Shown one piece after another: positions 22,312 through 33,733 of a DNA stretch of 64,000 bases. This stretch comes from Phyllostachys edulis (lineage: Eukaryota > Streptophyta > Magnoliopsida > Poales > Poaceae). The stretch's first letter is position 1. The number at the start of each line of letters is the position of its first letter. The notes below the pieces were generated by a model. The model searched no databases. It had not been told where the DNA came from and worked only from the letters and a program-made list of their open reading frames with translations. The stretch is taken from NCBI GenBank assembly GCA_036346405.1, contig CM070563.1, positions 28,271,600 to 28,335,599 of the forward strand, read 5' to 3'. Position numbers and translations under genes: made by a program.

Positions 22312-25300
22312 TTTTCTAGTATTTCTAAAATAGAAAACCTAATATAAAACTCAGGGAATCCTTTGGGCCGAATTTCTAATTGCCAGCCCATTTCTTTCTC
22401 TCTCCGGCCCAGTCCATCCAGCTCAACCCGCGCGCACCACAGCCCATCTTTGCGTCCACCTCACTGTCATTGACAGGTGGGTCCCACCAGTCAGGCTTGG
22501 CCCCACCATCCCCGACTCGGACTTTCGCTCTCCTGTCGCGCCGTCACCGTCATCGAGCTAGCCTCCATCTCGCGAGGCTATTTAAAGCCCGAAGGATCTT
22601 TGTTTTACGCACCTCGAGCCGTTTGCCCTAGCCGCCTTAGATTGAATCGCCGCCTAGCGCTGTTGCTGTCGTCATCTTTGTAGGATCAAGGATAACCGAC
22701 TAGAGGGGGGTGAATAGGAGGTTTTTAAACTTTTTAACAATTTAACAATTTAAGCCAATTAATATCTTAGTCTAAACAAGTTATACTTCTAGCTAAGCTA
22801 TTTAATCACAATAAACAAGCTAGAAATATAAATGCGGAAATGTAAAGACTAGAAATAACCACAAAGACACAAAGATGTTTTTCCCGTGGTATCGAAGACT
22901 TGCCGGTCTTCACTAGTCCACGTTGAGGAAGCTTGACACCTCAAGCCGGCTCCACGAATTAAGCCTTCCCTCGATCACTATGGTTGTTCTTCCTCCACTC
23001 CCGGAGATGGCGAACACCAACCACTCACAAGCTTGCACCGGGCCTCTTCACAATCTTCTTGAAGAGATCACCGTGCTCTCGGCCAAGCCGTCTAGGAGTG
23101 CGGCAACACTCCAAGAGTAATAGATCACCGGTCTTCACTTGACCGCACTTAAGTGCAAATGGATCAACTAGGAGTATGAATGCACTTGAGTGAATCTCAA
23201 CAAACTCACAAAGAATGCACAAGAGGTTTTGAGTGTTGAGTGGGTGCACTAAGCTCTCAAGGCTCTATGAATGTTCAAAGAACTCCAATGACCTTGTCTA
23301 GAGCGGTTGGGGGTATTTATAGCCCACACCAACAAAAGAGACCGTTGAGACGAATCCCCAACTTTCGGGAAAATCGAACGATCATGAGCAAAGGTGCGGT
23401 CGTGCATCTCGAGTCAACGCGATGCCAACGGCTACAAGCAGATACTAAAAAAGATTTACTAGCCGTTGAACTCCCGGTCGAACGATCGCAGCAAGGTCGC
23501 GATGACGTCCGATTTTGCCGTTTCTCGATTAAACGAAGCAGTACGACCGATCGTCGAGGTTTCGCGAATCGCTCAAGATTTGCAAGGGTTCGGAAATATT
23601 GAACCGGCATACAAAAATCGGAATGACCGCAGAGCGGTACAACCGTTCCCAAAATCGAACGTCCGATTTTAAGAGTTTCGAGCGATTTTACACTTGTTCT
23701 GCTTTTTATTGAACGGCTCATAAAAATCGAACGATCAAGAAAAGCGATGCGACCGTTAGAACGCAGACGATACGACCGATTTCTATGAGAGGGTTTAAGT
23801 CATATTTGCAGAGCTATGGTTTTATTGAACCGCCGCACAAATTTGAACGACCGCAATCCGGTACAACCGATTTCACCAAGCAGACGACCGATTTATGGAC
23901 AAGTTCAAAACCACTCAAATCAATTTAAATTTCAAATTCAAATGCATGCATGTTCCTAAATTGATCCATATGCCACAAGAACATCTTTGTCAAACTACTA
24001 GCTTTGATCCTCTTAATAGTACGGCATTTATCCTATAATCCGGTCTTCCAACTAAACTCCTAAGACCGGTAAAATGGAAGAAGAGGAACCTAGACTATTT
24101 GTACCTGTCTTTGAGTCTTGTGGATCTTCATATTCTCCTTTGGCATGCATCCTTGTGTTAACAAATTCACCAATGGGACTTAACCTTGTAAATACTCAAT
24201 AAACTTGTTAATCCCATAAACACATATTGTCATTAATTACCAAAACAATTTTTAGGGGCCTAGATGCTTTTCAATCTTCTTTGTCTCCGACCGGACGACT
24301 CCATCCTCACCATCGCCGTTCCTGTGAACCTTGTCGTCTTTGGTCACCACTATCGGGATCGCCTCAACGACCGCATCTTAGATCTACCCTTGCTTTTGCC
24401 GGAGCGCCACACAAGCTACTTCGCCGTCGAGTCCGAACCCTAACCTTCGCTTGAACCACATTGTCGTTCATCTCCGTCCACCTCCGGCCACCGCATGTAC
24501 CTCTTTGAGTTCGCCGTTGCCTTAGTTACCCAATGCGCACCTCCGTTTGCTCCGCCGAAGCCACAATCGCCGATGACCTTAGGTTTCGAGCCGCCGCTAT
24601 TGTCGAGCTTGCGTGTCGCCGCGTGTACACCATGTTAGATCCACCTTAGCATCTTGTCTGCGTGTCAGCACCACGTGGCAGCCATGTAGGTAGACCCGCA
24701 CCCAAATCCCATATTCAATCCTACATGGAATTGGTCCAAGGTAAACGTAGCCTCAACCATGTGGGTCCCACATGTCAGACCACTATTCCATAGACTAGTG
24801 AGCCGTAGAGCTGTGGACTTGGTCCATAAACCAAGGACCATTTCTTTTAATTCAGAAATCATTGTTGACGTCATGCGGATGCAATATTTCAGGATTTCCT
24901 TTAGAAAGAGAATTATAAAAATTCAAAATAGTAATTCCTTTATCTTTTTCTTAGATTTAAATCTTCCGAGAGCCCGTTCTTTCTCATACGAACTCCGATT
25001 GAGCCAATTCAAGTTTCTAAATTCATCTAAATTCAAGATCTACCTTTCTAAGATTTTTATTTAATTTTTGGAGTTTATTTTTTTTATCTCTTTTGTATTT
25101 ATTTGATTTTCGCTTTCGTTTGCGAGTAGCCGTTGATACTTTAGGAGCTTTTGAGGAAGGATGAGTTGATCAAGCTCAAGACCAGTACCAATACTTGTTC
25201 CAAAGTTAGTTATACGTTTGACCATGTTGAACCTAGTTTTTCCAAAATTACCTTGATTCAAATTATTGTGTTTTACTTAAAGTATTTATTTAAATGTTTT

Positions 25301-25745
25301 GGGCTTAGCTATACACCAACTTGATTATATCTACTTTGCTCATTGTATTATCATGACTTTTGGCACTCTAGATTGGTTAATTATTAGTTGGTAATATCAT
25401 AGTACTAACATGGGTTGGTTAGACACGAATAGTCTGCTTAGTCATGCAACAGGTTATTGATATCATTTTGAGTTGCAAGATATAAACTTGACTAAATGAT
25501 TATGGAACATGTTGTGAAAAGACCGTGTGTTGTATATTGTTACTCGTTGATGGCATGTGATGCACTTAACCAACAGGGTGAGAAAAAGATTTAGACTGAG
25601 GCGAGTGGAAAGGATTGGTGGTATGATGGACTTATGATTGGGAAATGTGAATGATGGTTACTAGTTAGAATTTGGTAGTCTCACCTTAGTCAATTAAGGA
25701 CTCAACTTTGTGCGCCATTGAACTGATCCACAATTATTGTCAAAC
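22312..25745 (+). mobile_element. Long gypsy LTR, 5'- and 3'-truncated, split by a solo LTR
   Basis: Collinear with the LTRs of the gypsy elements below but on the plus strand. It runs from TTGGATTTTCT-type AT-rich U3, through a GC-rich block with TATTTAAAG (TATA-like, 22579-22587) and AACCCTAGCCGCC-type leader, past a CATACGAACTCCGATT block (24987-25002), to the TTTAGACTGAGGC block (25590) and GCGCCATTGAACTGA (25710). The 5' TGTAAC end is missing. A family-B solo LTR (22679-24273) is inserted just downstream of the TATA box. Confidence 0.75.
22679..24273 (-). mobile_element. Solo LTR (family B) inside the gypsy LTR
   Basis: TG...CA ends (TGTAGGATCAAGG to GATGCTTTTCA) with a perfect 5-bp TSD ATCTT at 22674-22678 and 24274-24278. 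A TATAAATA reads on the minus strand at 23314-23321, giving the orientation. The middle (23340-23890) is packed with degenerate CGAACGATC, GCGGTACAACCG and CGACCGAT motifs. No gag or pol. Length 1595 bp. Confidence 0.9.
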
Positions 25746-25771
25746 CCGAGAATGAAGGATTCCAGATTCTC

Positions 25772-27991
25772 TGTGTTTCATACACTAGTCTAGGAATAGC
25801 TAGTGTACACAGTCAAAAAAATGATAGCAAATTCATATCACACATTTATTGAATAATAATCAGAGTTTATTACAAGAAAGGCTTACAAGCTAACAATAAA
25901 CAAACATAGCCAAAGACGATGACGAAGTAGTAGAGGCCAGCTAATCTATCACATGCAATCGACTGGGGTAGCGGCCTAGTCGTCGAGATCCACACCGGTA
26001 GCGAAGTCCTTCTCCTCTGAAATTTATTTGCATTAAGTAAGAGTGAGCACAAACAACCGTGCTCCACAAGTTACACCCAATAATAGATATAATGCATGCA
26101 GGATAATGTCAAGGAAGGTTCATATGGTTGTTTTGCATAAAGCGACATTTTCAAGTTTTAAATACCATTACTAAGTTTCAACGTGATTTTAATCCATAGT
26201 TAAAATCAAACTTTTATTTTGATTCATCAATCTCAAGTGTAGGATAAACCTCCATACACAGATGGTGAAGGACTAACCTCCTTACACCAGGCTTTCTGCC
26301 TAAATTTCCCACATGGAATAAACATCCATGAAATCATTTTTGTTAAAACATTTTCAAAACAAAATCATAGTCTAATCCGCGAAAGGCTTTGCTCTGTATG
26401 TCCGTGACCATGGACACGACTATTCGAATAGATTGACACTCTGCAGAGGTTGTACAACTTTGCCCACAAGAGATAATCAACTTGACTGTTCGCTCACACA
26501 CTTCCGTAGGTGTGCGACTAAGTGATTATCACAAGGCCTTTACAGTACGCCATTCCAAGGTAGTTATGCCTCGCTAAGGTTTCACTTCCTTTGGAATCAC
26601 CGCTAGAAGCCCCCTCTTGCGCCAAGTGGGAATAACAGTAAGTCACTCAGACACCCACACCTCAAGGTGACACAACTACGGTGAAATTTTGCAAATTATT
26701 TAGCCTAGTCCTCCCCACTCTGGACTTGTGGTAGTACAATTTTGGCTTAACAATCTGTAGCTCGCAGACCGGTCTTTACTTGACTGAGCGACTTCCAAAA
26801 CAACCCCTGGGCCTCAACCATTCCCGAATTGAGCCTGTGCATAAATCTGCACCCACCAACTATCCATTTTGCCCAAGTCCAAACCAGTTTTTTATTTTAT
26901 TTTGCTTTTTAAATCATTTTTAAACTTCCATAGCACACCAATGCTATGGATACAATTTAAACAACATTTGATTTTTTGCTGAAAATTCCCAAATTGAATA
27001 ATTTTGGGTCTAAGCACGACTAAGCATAATTTTTCCAAAAATGTTCTAGTCCATACTATTGCATAAACCAGCTTTTCATCTAAGGTGTCAAGGTAGGTTT
27101 AATTCAATGCCATGATTCGCAGTACAAATGATTTAAGCATAACTATAAATTTAAAACAAGTATTTAAATTACATTAAATAAAAATAAGCATGCAATAATA
27201 ATTTAAAACAGAATTTAAATAATTTGAAATAATAGGATCAAATATGATCAAAGATGTAACTTGCCTTGCTCAAATTCTTCTTCTTCAACTAACTCAGGTT
27301 CCTTGGAATTGTCGAAATCTAAACATGAAATTAAGCCAAATTCAAACAAAATTCAAATAAACTCCAAATTAAATAATTTAGGTTTAGTTGGCTAGATGAT
27401 GAATTTATATGAATTTAGAAACAAGAATGGATGGAATCGGAGTTCGTATGAAGAAGAATAAAGATCCAAAAGTTTTGATGTCACAAGAAATGATAGAATT
27501 CCGAAAACATTGTTCACTTTTCAAGTACTGTTCACCTCTGAGTACTGTTTGCCTCTACGACTTCACGTGGTCGGAAGGAGTTATGACTACCTGGTCGAAG
27601 GAGGTTTCGACTACACTGGTCGAAGGAAGGTTTTGACTACAGTGGTCGAAGGAAGGTTTCGACTACCTGGTCAAAAGGAGTTTCGACCACCTGGTAGAAA
27701 GGAGTTTCGACTACCCAGGGCGGTAGCGGCGGCGCTCGGCTACAATCTTGCCAGCGCTACATGCCACGGTGAGCTACGCGAAGGTGCGCAAAATGAAGAG
27801 GAGATGACGCTGAACCTTATGCGTTACCTTGCGGCGGCAGAGCACAACGGAGTGGCCGACGGCAAGGGGTTTTGTGGTGACGGAGTTAGGTCGACGGCAG
27901 TGAGGGCATTTCGGTGGTACTCCGGTTGAGAGAGTGCGCTCACGGGGACGAGCGGGTGAAGGTGATGGAAGAATCTAGACCCGCCATTATA
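25772..27991 (-). mobile_element. Long gypsy LTR, 3' two thirds
   Basis: Reading right to left it contains the CATACGAACTCCGATTCCAT block (near 27435), GAGCAAGGCAAGTTACA (near 27270), GGTGGGTGCAGATTTATGCA (near 26855), CTCTGCAGAGTGTCAATC (near 26440), and ends in GTATGAAACACA at about 25772, the CA end. The matching block at 58080-60970 is on the plus strand. The upstream U3 part is missing: at 27991 it meets the family-B LTR. Confidence 0.75.
27560..27720. repeat. Short tandem repeat, GGTCGAAGGAGGTTTCGACTAC type
   Basis: About six degenerate copies, 20-30 bp each, of a unit reading roughly ACTACCTGGTCGAAGGAGTT and then TCG. They give repeated Trp/Val-Glu-Gly-Phe in one frame, which makes the overlapping 139-residue open frame an artefact. 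The array lies in the GC-rich part of the LTR. Confidence 0.8.
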
Positions 27992-30849
27992 TGTTAATGG
28001 AGTATTTTGGTGATTAATGACAAATATATTTGTGAGACTAACATATTTATTGATATACATATTGCTCAGTCTCAATTGGATAAAAAGGTGAAAATCAAAG
28101 AGGTATGCACTCGGCATCATATTCTTATATATTGTTGCATTCCTCGGATCCAAAATATAGGTTGAACTCCACCAAAAGTTTAACTTAAATATGTGCATAT
28201 GTTTTTATTACACATTCATGTATGCACACATTTAGGGGGAGTTCACTCTACGTTTTGTGGTTTTATTAGTATTGATCCATATTTCTTTATCCACATATAT
28301 TGGGGATCTCTACTTTGAAACATATCATTTGAGTATATAAAACTTGTGTAGTTCATATATACTCATATTACTTTATATTCAATTATTTGCAATTGTGTTG
28401 TGGGACTAACGTGTGTGCTAAGATGTTTAAAGGCTTAGTCCCAGTTTATGGATGTCGACATGGTAATGGAAATGCATGAAAATAGAGGGATCGTGTTTAG
28501 TAGCTTGATAGCATGTTCTTGTGCCTTTTGGATCAATTTAGAATCATGCATGCATTTGAATTTGAGTTTTGGAAGCTCTAAGTGATTCTGTCAGAAATCG
28601 GTAGTACCGGAGGCTAACCGGCGGTAGTACTGCATCAAGCGGTATGACCGCGCATTACTTGGCGGTATTACCGGGTTTTGACTAGTTCTGCCAACTGAGC
28701 GCTAATGCGGTACGATCGGCTCTTTGAGCGGTACTACCGCATTGCGGTCGTTCTGATTTCTAGTTGGCAGTTTGATAAAACCAGAAACCGATGCATTTTG
28801 GCTAGGAGCTCTCCTTGATAATCGGTCGTACTGCATTTGAGAAACGGTCGTACCGATTTGCGGTTGTACTGATTTTTCTAAGGTGGTACATATTTTCCAG
28901 AGAGCGTGTCTTTTCGGCAAAATTGGAAACCCTGCAATCGGTAATACCGCTCCTTCGTGCGGTATGACCGGACCAAGCGGTAGTACCACAACTTGGTTGG
29001 TGGTAGTACCGGTCTAGGGTTTTCAACGGCTTGTTTAGAAGCATTTATTGCAGGTATATCTTGGTAATTGATGTTAATCATTATGGGACTAATATTTTCC
29101 ATGAGTTGGATGAATATGTTATGTTCCAGGGTAATGGAGACTTCGGATGGTGTCATGAGTTGATCGTCATCAAGTCAAGGTTCAAAAAGAGGATGCATCA
29201 TGAGTTGATGCATATCAAGATCTCGAAGAGGAGATGATCATGAATTGATCATCAAGTCAAGAGAAGACTCATCATGTGTTGATGGAGGTCAAGTAAAGGA
29301 TGCATCATGGGTTGATGCATGTCAAGACGATGACCCGGACTTGAAGTGAAGATGTGCGTCATCAAGCTTCAAGAAGATGCTCAAGGCAAAGGTATGACTA
29401 GCTAGGGCTAAGGATGTGTTCCTAGTCTTTTACCGGTCTTGGTGTTTGGTTGGAAGACCGGATTGCCAGTATAGGTTACCGTACTATTAAGAGGGGTCTT
29501 GTCTAGTAGCTTGAGTTTCATCATGTGTTGATAGCTCAATCTCACTTGCTCTAGCTCTCCGTGGCATGATGCTATTATTTGCAAATGTGTTTTGCAAATA
29601 GTCGGGCTAATGCATTTAATCCTTGTAGCATGTGACTATACTTTGCAAATTTGTTTTGCAAATGGTTGAAGTCTATGTACCTACTCCTTGTGGCATGATC
29701 TAAGTTTACAAATGTGTTTTGCAAATTATTGGGATTCATGTATTTTTTTCCCTTGGCATGGTCTAAGATTGTTTGCTGCTAATACTTTGGACTTAGAGCA
29801 TGGTAGTGGCTCTTTGGAGTTGTGCTTTTTGGTTTGTTAAAATGTGTTTGAGATCAAATCAAATAGGTGTGTTGTGTAGCCCTCTGAATAAGCTTTCCAT
29901 AGAGTCCAAGATCACTCAATTCCGACATCGGAGTCAAAAGTTATGACCTTTTTACCGAGTGTCGTCTGTGCTGATTTTGGGTTGCGGTACGACCGCCATG
30001 AAAAGAGAGGTACGACCGGCCAGATCTGTTGTACCGGCCCTTGTGAGTGTGGTACGACCACACCAAGTCTGTAACGGCTAGTTTTTGGCTGTTTCGTCTC
30101 CAAATGGCTAGTTTTTGGTGTAAGGGTTATAAATACCCCATTGGCTGGTTGAGAGGCAACCTTTGGCATCCCATTTCACTCTCTTGAGCTAGTGTGAGGT
30201 TCTCCTCTCAATTGTGCATGTGTTGCACCTTGTGAGTAAGGAGAGAGGTCTCTAGTTGCATGTGTTGCATCTAGAGGTGGATTCGTTGCACGTGGTGAGA
30301 GTCAAGCACGGGGCTTGGCTTGTTACTCTTGGTGTTTGCCGACACCTAGACAGTGTGGAGGCGTCGTGGTTCGGTGATCTTCTCAAAGAAGGTTGTGAGA
30401 AGACCCGGGCATTTGTGAGTGGCTTGGTGCTCGCCATCTCCGGAGCGGAGGAAGAGCAACCTTAGTAGATCGAGGTGTTGGTTCGGTTTGGAACCGGTCC
30501 AAGTGGTTGGACTTACCTCGGAGGGTTTGGCTTAATTCGTGGAGCCAGTCCAATTGATTTTGGGCTGACCTCAACGTGGATTAGGGGAGACCGGCAAGTC
30601 TTTGATCACCACGGTAAAAACATGATTGTGTCATTATGGTTTGATTTCTTGTGCTTTACTATATTGCAATTTACATTCCATATATTAAATTGCTTACTTG
30701 TATGTGTATGATTGCTATCTTTTTATAGTCTCATAATATTGGTGCACTTAGTAAACACTAGTTGATTTAGGCTTTAATTGTGCAAAACCGAATTGATTTA
30801 TAATTCCGCTTAAAACTCGATTTTAGCCAAAGTAGTTTTTAAAACCGCC
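27992..30849 (+). mobile_element. Family-B LTR, right end truncated
   Basis: It starts TGTTAATGGAGTATTTTGGTG, the mirror of the end of the LTR at 22679-24273 (ATTAATTACCAAAAC). A plus-strand TATAAATA lies at 30128-30135. The stretch 28600-30060 is full of GCGGTAGTACCG / GGTACGACCG motifs. At the right it stops within GTTTTTAAAACCGCC, short of the expected CA end, so it is broken against long-LTR DNA. It also holds three tandem ~65-bp units around TTTGCAAATNTGTTTTGCAAAT (29580-29730) and a run of ATCATGAGTTGATG-type repeats (29150-29320). Confidence 0.7.
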
Positions 30850-33072
30850 CCGCGATGCGACTACCTGGTAGTTCACACCTCTACCCATCGCTGAGCTCCT
30901 AACCTACAACTTGAGTAATCAATGTCTAGATTCCGCTACTTACTAAGTTAGGCCCATCCCATCAGGCATGTGGTCGTACAGTAAGGCTCAGTTCAATGGC
31001 GTACAAAGTTAAGTCCTTAATTGACCAAGGCAAGACTTCCAATTTCTAACTATGCCATGAAGATTACTATTCCCATTCACATAGCTCCACCATATCACAC
31101 AGTATCCACCACTTGCCTCAGTCTAAATCTTTTCCCACCCTGTTGTTTAAGTGCAACACATGCCACCAATGAGTAATGATACACAGTGCACACAGTTTTA
31201 TCACAAAGTTCTATATTCACTTAGTCAGATTCATATTTGCAACTCACATGAAATGATGACTCGTGGCATGGCTAAGGAATCTACTCGTATCTAACCAACC
31301 ACGTTGGTGCTATGATAATGCCAACTAAATAATAAACCAGTCTAGGGTGACAAAAGATTATGACATAACAATAGACAAGGTGGATATAACAATTAGGAAT
31401 AATATAACTACACCCAGAAGCATTTAAATAAATACTTAAAGTAAATGCAATAATTTGAATCAAAGTATTTTGAAAACTGGGTTCAATATGATCAAAGGTA
31501 TAACTTGCATTGGAATAGATCTAGATACTGGTCTTGATCTTGATGCACTCCTTCTTCTTCAAAGTTTCCCGAAGTATCAACGTTTACTCGTAAATGAAGC
31601 AAATAAGCAAAACAAATAAATAACAGAGAAAAAATAAACTCCAAAAATTAAATACAGATCTCAAATAAATAGATCTTGAATTTAGATGAATTTGGAAAAT
31701 TGAATGGGCTTAATCGGAGTTCGGATGAAGAAGATATGGCCTTAGGAAGATCAAAACTAAAGAAATAACCTAAATAGGATTTCTTGGATTTTCGGGATTT
31801 ATTTTTTACTGGAAAATTGATTTATGATGCCAGCATGACGTCAGCCCTGGGATTTTCAGAATTAAAAGAAATAAAAGAAATTCTGACATGTGGGACCCAC
31901 ATGTCAGTGGCTCGGCTTTTGGTGGACTGAGTCTACTAGAGATTGGATCTGGGAATTGGTGGACCGAACACGCAGGCCATACGTGGCTCTGACGCGATGA
32001 CACACGGAATGACACGCACGCAAGGGTGTTGATGTGGCTGCCAACGTGGATGGCCACGTCAGACCGAGGGTTCTGGTGAACGGCAGTTCCGCGTCGGCGA
32101 TGGGTGGTACCAGGGGATAGAGGGTGACGCAGGGATCACGTAGGTGTGCTCACGGTTGCTCAAGGGTGACTGTGGCGATCGGCGGCGAGTGTTGAGCAGT
32201 GGAGAAGACACGGGCTCATCGGGATCTGCTCTCCGGTGATGCTCCTGTGAAACCAAGGCGTCCACGATGAAGCGCAGCTCCATGCGATGCCGACGGTGTA
32301 GACCACGAGGCTCGGGCGGCTTTGATGGCGAGGAGATTGCTCATCGGAGTTGGCAGTGGCGTAGATGCTTCCTCGAGCTCCTACGGTGGCTAGGGTTCGG
32401 CTTCGGTGCTAAGGCGGCTAGGGTTGAGGTGCGGACGCCAAGGGCTACCTCTCTATTTATACCCAGAGTCTCAGGAGAGTCTAGGGCATGGACGCCCAAA
32501 TCGGCCGAGTGGCGGCGTAACATAATCCTCAATAGATTCGGGGATGATAAACAAGGATTTGGTGGGGCCCACTTGTCAGCGACGGTGGCTCGCGCGAGTT
32601 CGCGTCGCACACGGTACAACACGCTGACAGGTGGGACCAAGGCGGCTGTGCACAGAGAGAGGAAGTGAGAGGCTGACATGTAGGGCCTGCATGTCAGTCG
32701 GAGGCGAGGCGCGAGCGCGGTGCTGGGCTGCACATTGCCGGGCCAGAAGTGTAATAGGGCTAGGTTCCAGCCCAAGGTATTATCTGAGATTTTATTTTGT
32801 TTTTCTTTTTAGTAAATAGCAGAAAATCCAAATGGCAATTAGAAAATAGCAAATGAGCTTGGAAAAAATCTAGAAAATATATCCAAGCACATAGAATCCA
32901 AATAAAATAGTTTTGACAAAAGTTGATGTTGGAATCATTCACATTAAATTGTTTTGATATGAAATGTCCAAGTTAAGCTTGTTATAAAATTCAAATAAAA
33001 CGCAAGGGTGAATTTTTCCAACTACTAACTCATCAAAAGGATTTTTAAAGCTCAGAAAATTGGGATGTTACA
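30850..33072 (-). mobile_element. 3' LTR of gypsy element G1 (5' part of the LTR)
   Basis: Reading right to left it starts TGTAACATCCCA at 33072, directly after a polypurine tract. It then runs through AT-rich U3 (TTTGGATTCTATGTGCTTGG), a GC-rich block with TATAAATAG at 32453-32461, and AT-rich U5-like sequence. It is collinear with 38601-41049 over about 2 kb. The left end is lost where it meets the family-B LTR, so the CA end and TSD are not visible. Confidence 0.82.
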
Positions 33073-33090
33073 AACCTCCCCCCTTAGAGG
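33073..33090 (-). other. Polypurine tract of G1
   Basis: CTCTAAGGGGGGAGGT reads on the minus strand immediately before the LTR start TGTAACATCC. This is the expected plus-strand DNA synthesis primer site of an LTR retrotransposon. The same arrangement (TTTTAAGGGGGGAAGG then TGTAACATCC) occurs on the plus strand at 44694-44719. Confidence 0.85.
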
Positions 33091-33109
33091 AATCTTGACC
33101 CCGATATTC

Positions 33110-33733
33110 AGGGTAGCTAGAGAAAAGGCTAGGAAACTCGGCTTTCAGCTATTCTTCACGCTCCCACATTGCTTCTCCTTCTGAGTGGTTGCTCCACTGA
33201 ACTTTGCAAAAATAAACGGTCTTGCTTCGGGTACGTCGCTCTGCGACATCCAAAATCTTGACTGGCTATTCTTTATAAGTGAGATCTTCTTTTAACTCAA
33301 TTGAATCCAACGGTGTTTGTTGTTCTAGCACATGAAAACACTTCTTTAATTGTGAAACATGAAAGATGTCATGTACTCTTGCTAGCGACTGCGGCAGCTC
33401 CAACTGATAAGCTACTTCTCCACGGTGATCCAAAATCTTGAACGGGCCAACATACCTAGGGGCAAGCTTTCCTTTGGCATGAAACCTTTTGACTCCTCTG
33501 AGTGGAGTAACTCGAAGATAAACATAATCTTCTGGTTTTAAGCTGAGGTCATAACGACGGTTATTGGCATAACTCTTCTGCCTAGACTGATCTACCTTTA
33601 ATCTCTCTCTGATCATAGACACTTGTTCTTTTGCTTCTTGAATAATATTTGGCCCGAATACCAAACATTCAGCTGTTTCTGACCAATTCAAAGATGTTTT
33701 GTAGACACGATCATACAAAGCTTCAAATGGTGA
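33110..33733 (-). pseudogene. G1 gypsy pol, C-terminal part: integrase end and chromodomain-like tail
   Basis: The ORF at 33266-33736 begins SPFEALYDRVYKTSLNW and continues with IRERLKVDQSRQKSYANNRR, YLRVTPLRGVKRF, GKLAPRYVGPFKIL and VHDIFHVSQLKKC, the conserved integrase C-terminal module of plant Ty3/Gypsy elements. After a TAG stop at a Gln position it goes on with PVKILDVAERRTRSK, VQWSNHSEGEAMWEREE and another TAG. That tail resembles the chromodomain of chromoviruses (Tekay/Del group), which directs insertion into heterochromatin. The frame finally ends in TAA formed by the first bases of the 3' LTR. A CACTA element separates this piece from the rest of pol at 35047-38147. Confidence 0.9.
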
